Positions 27,655-32,649 of a DNA stretch of 32,649 nt are shown in pieces. The translations under genes were made by a program, and so were the position numbers. This DNA comes from Chitinophagia bacterium (lineage in GTDB: Bacteria; Bacteroidota; Bacteroidia; Chitinophagales; Chitinophagaceae): NCBI GenBank assembly GCA_009924165.1, contig RFSD01000003.1:1-32649 (forward strand), given 5' to 3'. The notes beneath the pieces are model-generated. The model saw nothing but the letters and a program-made list of their open reading frames with translations, searched no databases and was not told where the DNA came from. How positions within the stretch are numbered: position 1 is the stretch's first letter; the number at the start of each line of letters is the position of its first letter.

Positions 27655-28008
27655 ATGAGCGAAGTTTTAGAAAATACAATTTACGTGAGTGAAAAGGCAA
27701 AGGCAAAAGTAAAACAACTTATGCTAGATGCTGGTGTCTCCGACGACCCTAACTATTTCTTAAGAGTAGGTGTTGTGGGCGGCGGCTGTTCTGGATTGAG
27801 CTACAAACTAGACTTTGACAATGAAATCAAGCCGATGGATCAAGTCTTTGAAGACAACGGCATAAAAATTGTCACTGATCTAAAAAGTTTTTTATACTTA
27901 GTCAATACTGAATTAGAGTTTTCAGATGGATTGAACGGGAAAGGTTTTTATTTCAACAATCCCAATGCAAGCAGAAGTTGTGGATGCGGAGAGAGTTTTG
28001 CGGTTTAA
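27655..28008 (+). CDS. iscA: IscA/HesB-family iron-sulfur assembly protein
   Basis: LRVGVVGGGCSGLSYKLDFD and C-terminal SCGCGESF cysteines. Confidence 0.94.
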   Translation: MSEVLENTIYVSEKAKAKVKQLMLDAGVSDDPNYFLRVGVVGGGCSGLSYKLDFDNEIKPMDQVFEDNGIKIVTDLKSFLYLVNTELEFSDGLNGKGFYFNNPNASRSCGCGESFAV

Positions 28009-28053
28009 TCTTTTAAGTTTCCCCAATGTCCATAAAAATGAACGATTTATCTA

Positions 28054-28084
28054 AAATGCCCCTGTAAAACCGGGGCATTTTTTA
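28054..28084 (+). terminator. Intrinsic terminator downstream of iscA
   Basis: AAATGCCCC (28054-28062) pairs with GGGGCATTT (28072-28080), followed by TTT. Confidence 0.85.
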
Positions 28085-28086
28085 TG

Positions 28087-28094
28087 TAGCTTTG
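28087..28094 (+). promoter_or_regulatory. Putative -7 element for gldFG fusion gene
   Basis: TAGCTTTG matches TAnnTTTG, 4 nt before ATG 28099. Confidence 0.5.
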
Positions 28095-28098
28095 GGTC

Positions 28099-30549
28099 AT
28101 GTGGGCAATATGTAAAAAAGAGTGGGCACATTATTTCGGAAGCCTTTCCGGCTATTTGATCATTAGTTGCTATTTACTGGTGAATGGTCTATTATTATTT
28201 GTTCTCCCCAACTTTAATGTATTAGATTTTGGATACACGAGCTTGCAAGTGTATTTTGATTTTGCGCCATGGATTTTAATTCTTTTGATCCCCGCAATTA
28301 CCATGCGGAGTTTCTCCGAAGAGTACAAGCAAGGCACTTATGAAATTTTAAAGAGTCTCCCTATTTCAACTAGGAGCATTTTAATTGGGAAATATGTAGG
28401 GGTTGTATTCATTACTATTTTGGCAATTCTCCCTACATTTTTTTATGCCATTGTACTTAACTACTTAAGTGCTATAGGCGGGATAGATTGGGGGGCAACC
28501 ATCGGTGCTTATATCGGGTTAATTGCATTGGCTGCAGTATATGTAGCAGTCGGTGTTTATATCAGTTCAGCTACAAAGCATACTATGATTGCTTTATTGG
28601 GTTCGGTTGTTATTTGTATTTTTTTATACAAAGGATTTGATTGGATGGCCGATTTACAGTTTTTTCAAAATGGGTATGATTTTTACATTCGTCAATTAGG
28701 CCTTGCAGCACATTATCAAAATTTAAATAAAGGTGCGATTAGGTTAGAGGATATACTTTATTTTGTTACCATTATTCTTTTATTTGCTCTAGGTGCAATT
28801 GAGCAATTGTCTGGCAAGTTCAAGTATAGCTGGGTTTTTCTGATCATGCTTTTATTGAATTTTTTAAGTCATTGGTATCCACTACAAATGGATCTAACAA
28901 AAGACCAACGCTATACCATCAGTGAACAATCTACCTTATTGATTCAAGAGGTGAAGCAGCCTGTAAAAATGCATCTTTATCTTGGAGGTGAATTACCATC
29001 GCATTATAAAAAATTAGAATTGGCCACTATTCAGTTGCTTAATCAATTAGAACAACTGAATCCTACATGGATTAGTTGGGAGCAAACTGTTCCAGGTGAA
29101 CTGTTTAAAGACAGTACCTTGATGCTTTTTTATGATAGTCTTCAAAAGCAAGGTTTACCTATTGATCGTTTTCAAAATACAGAGACTATTACTGATAAAA
29201 AATTAGATCAATTATTGGTACCAGGGTTATTGATTGAAGTGGAGGGGCAAAAACCAATTGCAATCGATTTAAGAAGTAGCAAGCAGTTTTTTAAGCCCTA
29301 TAATATTGTAAAGGAATTACCCGAAATAGATATTGAAGCCAGCTTTAATGCTGCAGAGGCATTACTAGAATATAAAATTGTGCAAGCTATTTACTTAATG
29401 AATAGGACGGTAAGACCAAGTATTGCTTATTTAGTAGGTAATGGAGAACCATTGGATTATACGGTGAACGATTTAGGGCAGTCCATTAAAAATCAATACA
29501 ATCTTGGGGTCTTTGATTTAAAGAAAGGATTTCCTGATGCGAGTAAAATCAACACTTTATTAATTGTAAAACCTACTCAGCGTTTCTCGGAATTAGACCA
29601 ATTAAAAATTGACCAATTTGTGCTTGCCGGTGGCAATGTGATTTGGGCATTGGATCCATTGTATGCCGAGTATGATAGTTTACGCAATACAAACGGCGCC
29701 TACCTTGCATTTGATCGTGGACTTGGTTTAGAAGCGCAGTTATTTAAATATGGCGTAAGGGTGAATACCAATTTAGTGCAAGATTTAAATTGCGCTAAAT
29801 TGCCAATGGTGGTTGGTGTAGATGCTGCGGGTGCACCAATAATACAAAGAGTACCTTGGCCATACTATCCTTTTGCACAAGCCGGATCCGAGCATCCAAT
29901 GGTGCAAAATATGGATAGGGTGTTGACCGCTTTCCCTGCAAGTTTAGACACCATAAGGGCTGCAGGTATTGATAAGACTATCTTATTAACAACAGATACC
30001 ACGAGCAGAATCATTAGTAGTCCAACGATGATTCAATTAAATAGTGGTCAACAGGAAGGCGAATTAGCAAGCTTTACTAAACAACATATTCCAATTGCAG
30101 TTTTATTAGAAGGTCAATTTAAATCTGCCTTTGTAGGTAGGCTCACTCAGTCTCTAATGGACTCGGTTCAAAAAGCCACCGGTAAAGCTTTTCTGACAAC
30201 GGGCATTAAAGCATCAAAACAAATTGTGTTATCGGATGCCGATTTAATCACCAATTTTGTGGATGCACAAAAAGGGCCGCTCCCTATGGGGATGATACCT
30301 TTTGAGGGCGTACAATTTGCGAATCCTGTTTTTTTTCAAAATATGATTGCATACTTAAATGAACCTGTGCATTTACTTGAAGCTAGAAAAAAGAATTTAG
30401 TATTAAGGAGACTAGACCCGGGTAAGGTTGCAAAAAATAGACTTTGGATTCAAATTGTATTATTGCTTGGTCCGGTTTTCTTACTCGGATTAGGTTATTG
30501 GATAGCTTATGCTTATCGCCAATCTCGATTTGCTGTATCTAAATCATAG
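28099..30549 (+). CDS. GldF-GldG fusion: gliding-motility-type ABC-2 permease fused to GldG-like domain
   Basis: N-terminal ABC-2 permease (FGSLSGYLIISCYLLVNGLLLFVLP, ITMRSFSEEYKQGTYEILKSLPIS) followed by GldG-like region (LTKDQRYTISEQSTLLIQEVKQPVKMHLYLGGELP..., FVLAGGNVIWALDPL) and a C-terminal TM. Confidence 0.88.
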   Translation: MWAICKKEWAHYFGSLSGYLIISCYLLVNGLLLFVLPNFNVLDFGYTSLQVYFDFAPWILILLIPAITMRSFSEEYKQGTYEILKSLPISTRSILIGKYVGVVFITILAILPTFFYAIVLNYLSAIGGIDWGATIGAYIGLIALAAVYVAVGVYISSATKHTMIALLGSVVICIFLYKGFDWMADLQFFQNGYDFYIRQLGLAAHYQNLNKGAIRLEDILYFVTIILLFALGAIEQLSGKFKYSWVFLIMLLLNFLSHWYPLQMDLTKDQRYTISEQSTLLIQEVKQPVKMHLYLGGELPSHYKKLELATIQLLNQLEQLNPTWISWEQTVPGELFKDSTLMLFYDSLQKQGLPIDRFQNTETITDKKLDQLLVPGLLIEVEGQKPIAIDLRSSKQFFKPYNIVKELPEIDIEASFNAAEALLEYKIVQAIYLMNRTVRPSIAYLVGNGEPLDYTVNDLGQSIKNQYNLGVFDLKKGFPDASKINTLLIVKPTQRFSELDQLKIDQFVLAGGNVIWALDPLYAEYDSLRNTNGAYLAFDRGLGLEAQLFKYGVRVNTNLVQDLNCAKLPMVVGVDAAGAPIIQRVPWPYYPFAQAGSEHPMVQNMDRVLTAFPASLDTIRAAGIDKTILLTTDTTSRIISSPTMIQLNSGQQEGELASFTKQHIPIAVLLEGQFKSAFVGRLTQSLMDSVQKATGKAFLTTGIKASKQIVLSDADLITNFVDAQKGPLPMGMIPFEGVQFANPVFFQNMIAYLNEPVHLLEARKKNLVLRRLDPGKVAKNRLWIQIVLLLGPVFLLGLGYWIAYAYRQSRFAVSKS

Positions 30550-30563
30550 CTTATCTTTACAGC

Positions 30564-31532
30564 ATGACAACAGATCAAATGGTATACCTGGTTTTTGGCG
30601 TGGTTGTAGTGACTGCTTTAATATTAGACTTGGGCTTTCTAAGTAAAAAAAATACGACTATTACGATTCGCCAAGCCCTTCAACAAACATTTATTTGGGT
30701 CTTGTTGGCTTTAGGTTTCTTTGTATTCATGTGGATAGAAGAAGGGCAGAAATTGGCCTTTGAATATTTAAGTGGCTACTTAATGGAATGGAGTTTAAGT
30801 ATTGACAATATTTTTGTTTTCATTTTAATTTTTGATGCATTTAAAGTAAAGGAACAACACCTTTCAAGGGTCTTGTTAATCGGCATTTTAATTGCTATTT
30901 TATTTAGGGTAATATTCATCACAGTGGGTGTAGCATTGGTAGCCAAGTTTGCTTGGATTTTATATTTATTTGGCGTGTTTTTATTGTATACAGGCTATAA
31001 GATGTTTAGGGCAGGAGAAGATGAAGCTTTTGATCCGCATCAATCTAAAATCTACCTTTTCTTAAAAAAGTTTTTGCCAATCACCAATGAAGACGGGGAT
31101 GGTAAATTTATGATGCGTATTGGCGGAAAACCAATGTATACAAGCCTTTTCGTGGTGGTTGTTTTATTAGCTGCAATTGATTTAGTATTTGCTTTAGATT
31201 CTATCCCAGCGGTAATGGGCATTTCAATGAGTAGTTTAGTGATCTATACTTCTAATATTTTTGCGATACTTGGATTGCGCTCTTTGTTCTTTTTATTACG
31301 AGGTGCAGTGAATCAATTTGAACACCTTCAACAAGGTATTGCGATTGTGTTAATATTCATTGGTGTTAAAATGCTTGGGGAGCATTATATCAACATGGTC
31401 ATGAGTAAAAACACCCAAGTGCTTATTTCTTTATTAGTAATTGTGTTTTCAATTACAGGTTCAATTTTGTATTCTATCTTTTCAAATCGTCAAAAAAATC
31501 TACCAAAGAATTTCGAGGATAATACCATTTAA
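30564..31532 (+). CDS. TerC-family integral membrane protein
   Basis: YLMEWSLSIDNIFVFILIFDAFKV, AAIDLVFALDSIPAVMGIS, LGLRSLFFLLRG. Confidence 0.93.
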   Translation: MTTDQMVYLVFGVVVVTALILDLGFLSKKNTTITIRQALQQTFIWVLLALGFFVFMWIEEGQKLAFEYLSGYLMEWSLSIDNIFVFILIFDAFKVKEQHLSRVLLIGILIAILFRVIFITVGVALVAKFAWILYLFGVFLLYTGYKMFRAGEDEAFDPHQSKIYLFLKKFLPITNEDGDGKFMMRIGGKPMYTSLFVVVVLLAAIDLVFALDSIPAVMGISMSSLVIYTSNIFAILGLRSLFFLLRGAVNQFEHLQQGIAIVLIFIGVKMLGEHYINMVMSKNTQVLISLLVIVFSITGSILYSIFSNRQKNLPKNFEDNTI

Positions 31533-31535
31533 TAT

Positions 31536-32171
31536 ATGCAATTAAAAATGAACGGGAAAAAAGTAGCAGCACTCATCATCGCCATTATTGTAATTGATCA
31601 GTTGTTGAAATTTTATATCAAGTTGAATTACTTTTTAGGCGAAGAACATCAAGTGATTGGGTCTTGGTTCAGGCTGCATTTTGTAGAAAATGAAGGGATG
31701 GCATGGGGCCTTAAATTTGGTGGTGAGTTTGGTAAAATTGCTTTGACCTTATTTAGATTGGCTGCGGTGATTTGGGGTACTTTTTTAATCAAAGGATTTA
31801 TCAAAAAGCAATACCATAATGGTTTTATTATATGCGCTGCTTTAATTTACGCAGGGGCATTGGGCAATTTAATCGATAGTATGTTTTATGGCTTGTTGTT
31901 TGATGCCAGTATTCCATATACTGCTATGGTAGCGCAATTTTTACCAGAAGGTGGGGGGTATGCCAGTTTTTTGCATGGCAAAGTGGTAGACATGTTTTAT
32001 TTCCCAATCATCACTAATGCACAGTTCCCAAGCTGGATGCCAATTTGGGGTGGTGAATCATTTGAATTCTTCCGTCCAGTATTCAATTTCGCCGATATGT
32101 CCATCAGCACTGGAGTCATTGCACTTTTTGTCTTTCAAGGCAAGTTTTTCCCATCAGACGAGGCTGCATAA
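31536..32171 (+). CDS. lspA: Lipoprotein signal peptidase (Bacteroidota long form)
   Basis: VIDQLLKFYIK, FRLHFVENEGMAWG, AGALGNLIDSMFYG, GKVVDMFYFP, FNFADMSIS catalytic motifs. Confidence 0.94.
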   Translation: MQLKMNGKKVAALIIAIIVIDQLLKFYIKLNYFLGEEHQVIGSWFRLHFVENEGMAWGLKFGGEFGKIALTLFRLAAVIWGTFLIKGFIKKQYHNGFIICAALIYAGALGNLIDSMFYGLLFDASIPYTAMVAQFLPEGGGYASFLHGKVVDMFYFPIITNAQFPSWMPIWGGESFEFFRPVFNFADMSISTGVIALFVFQGKFFPSDEAA

Positions 32172-32239
32172 TTTCCTTTCCTTTTTTCAGTGCTTATTCG
32201 TACCTTCATGGCCTAAAAATCAGATAGGACAAGCGTTTT

Positions 32240-32649
32240 ATGAGTAATCAATATCCAGAATTTAATGGCTTACATCTGCCAACAATAGAAGCAGAAATTT
32301 TAGCAGCTTGGAAAAAAGAACAAGCATTTGAACAATCCGTTCAATTAAGAGAAGGCAAAACACCATTTGTGTTTTATGAAGGACCTCCAAGTGCCAATGG
32401 TATGCCTGGCATTCACCATGTGATATCAAGAACTTTAAAGGACATGGTTTGTCGTTATAAAACAATGCAAGGTTTTCAAGTAAAAAGAAAAGGTGGATGG
32501 GATACCCATGGTTTACCAGTTGAGTTAGGGGTAGAAAAAGAATTAGGTATTACGAAAGAAGATATTGGAAAGACAATCACTATAGAAGCCTACAATCAAA
32601 AATGTAGAGAAGCAGTATTACGTTATAAAAAAGAGTGGGATGATATCAC
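32240..32649 (+). CDS. ileS: Isoleucyl-tRNA synthetase, N-terminal part (runs off window)
   Basis: ATG 32240 open to window end: FVFYEGPPSANGMPGIHHVISRTLKDMVCRYKTMQGFQVKRKGGWDTHGLPVELGVEKELG, class I aaRS HIGH-like region. Confidence 0.95.
   Translation, partial: MSNQYPEFNGLHLPTIEAEILAAWKKEQAFEQSVQLREGKTPFVFYEGPPSANGMPGIHHVISRTLKDMVCRYKTMQGFQVKRKGGWDTHGLPVELGVEKELGITKEDIGKTITIEAYNQKCREAVLRYKKEWDDI

Noticed and set aside
32017-32247. 76-aa ORF overlapping the lspA end
   Set aside because: Out of frame with lspA and extends into the ileS start; no domain features
1-32649. CRISPR arrays, tRNA/rRNA genes, transposases, phage or defence modules
   Set aside because: No regularly spaced repeats, tRNA-like cloverleafs or matching ORFs were recognised by eye

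Overview
Chromosomal window from a low-GC Bacteroidota, probably Chitinophagaceae-like (judged from protein sequences and TAnnTTTG-type -7 promoter motifs). About half is housekeeping: mnmE; acpP-fabF-rnc; methylmalonyl-CoA epimerase; iscS-iscU-iscA; a gldF-gldG fusion; terC; lspA; and the 5' end of ileS. The accessory half (about 1.4-22.9 kb) contains: (i) a LacI-family regulator gene broken by an apparent out-of-frame internal deletion, next to an intact perfect LacI/PurR-type palindrome (GCAAACGTTTGC); (ii) a SusC/SusD pair followed by three stacked hairpins; (iii) two tandem ~1,100-aa FG-GAP/VCBS + ASPIC/UnbV lipoproteins rich in DxDxDG-type motifs; (iv) an SRPBCC-like protein, a small exported protein, a vanadium-haloperoxidase/PAP2-like lipoprotein and an outer-membrane barrel with a Cys/Met/His-rich mature N-terminus; and (v) a sucrose operon (MFS symporter, PfkB fructokinase, GH13 amylosucrase). 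The best candidates for follow-up are the susCD/double-CRTAC1/haloperoxidase neighbourhood, which has no glycoside hydrolase beside susCD; the decayed regulator with a retained operator; and a repeated terminator-TAnnTTTG-ATG layout that predicts leaderless transcripts. No tRNA, rRNA, CRISPR array or transposon was recognised. All family calls are from reading sequence, without database searches.
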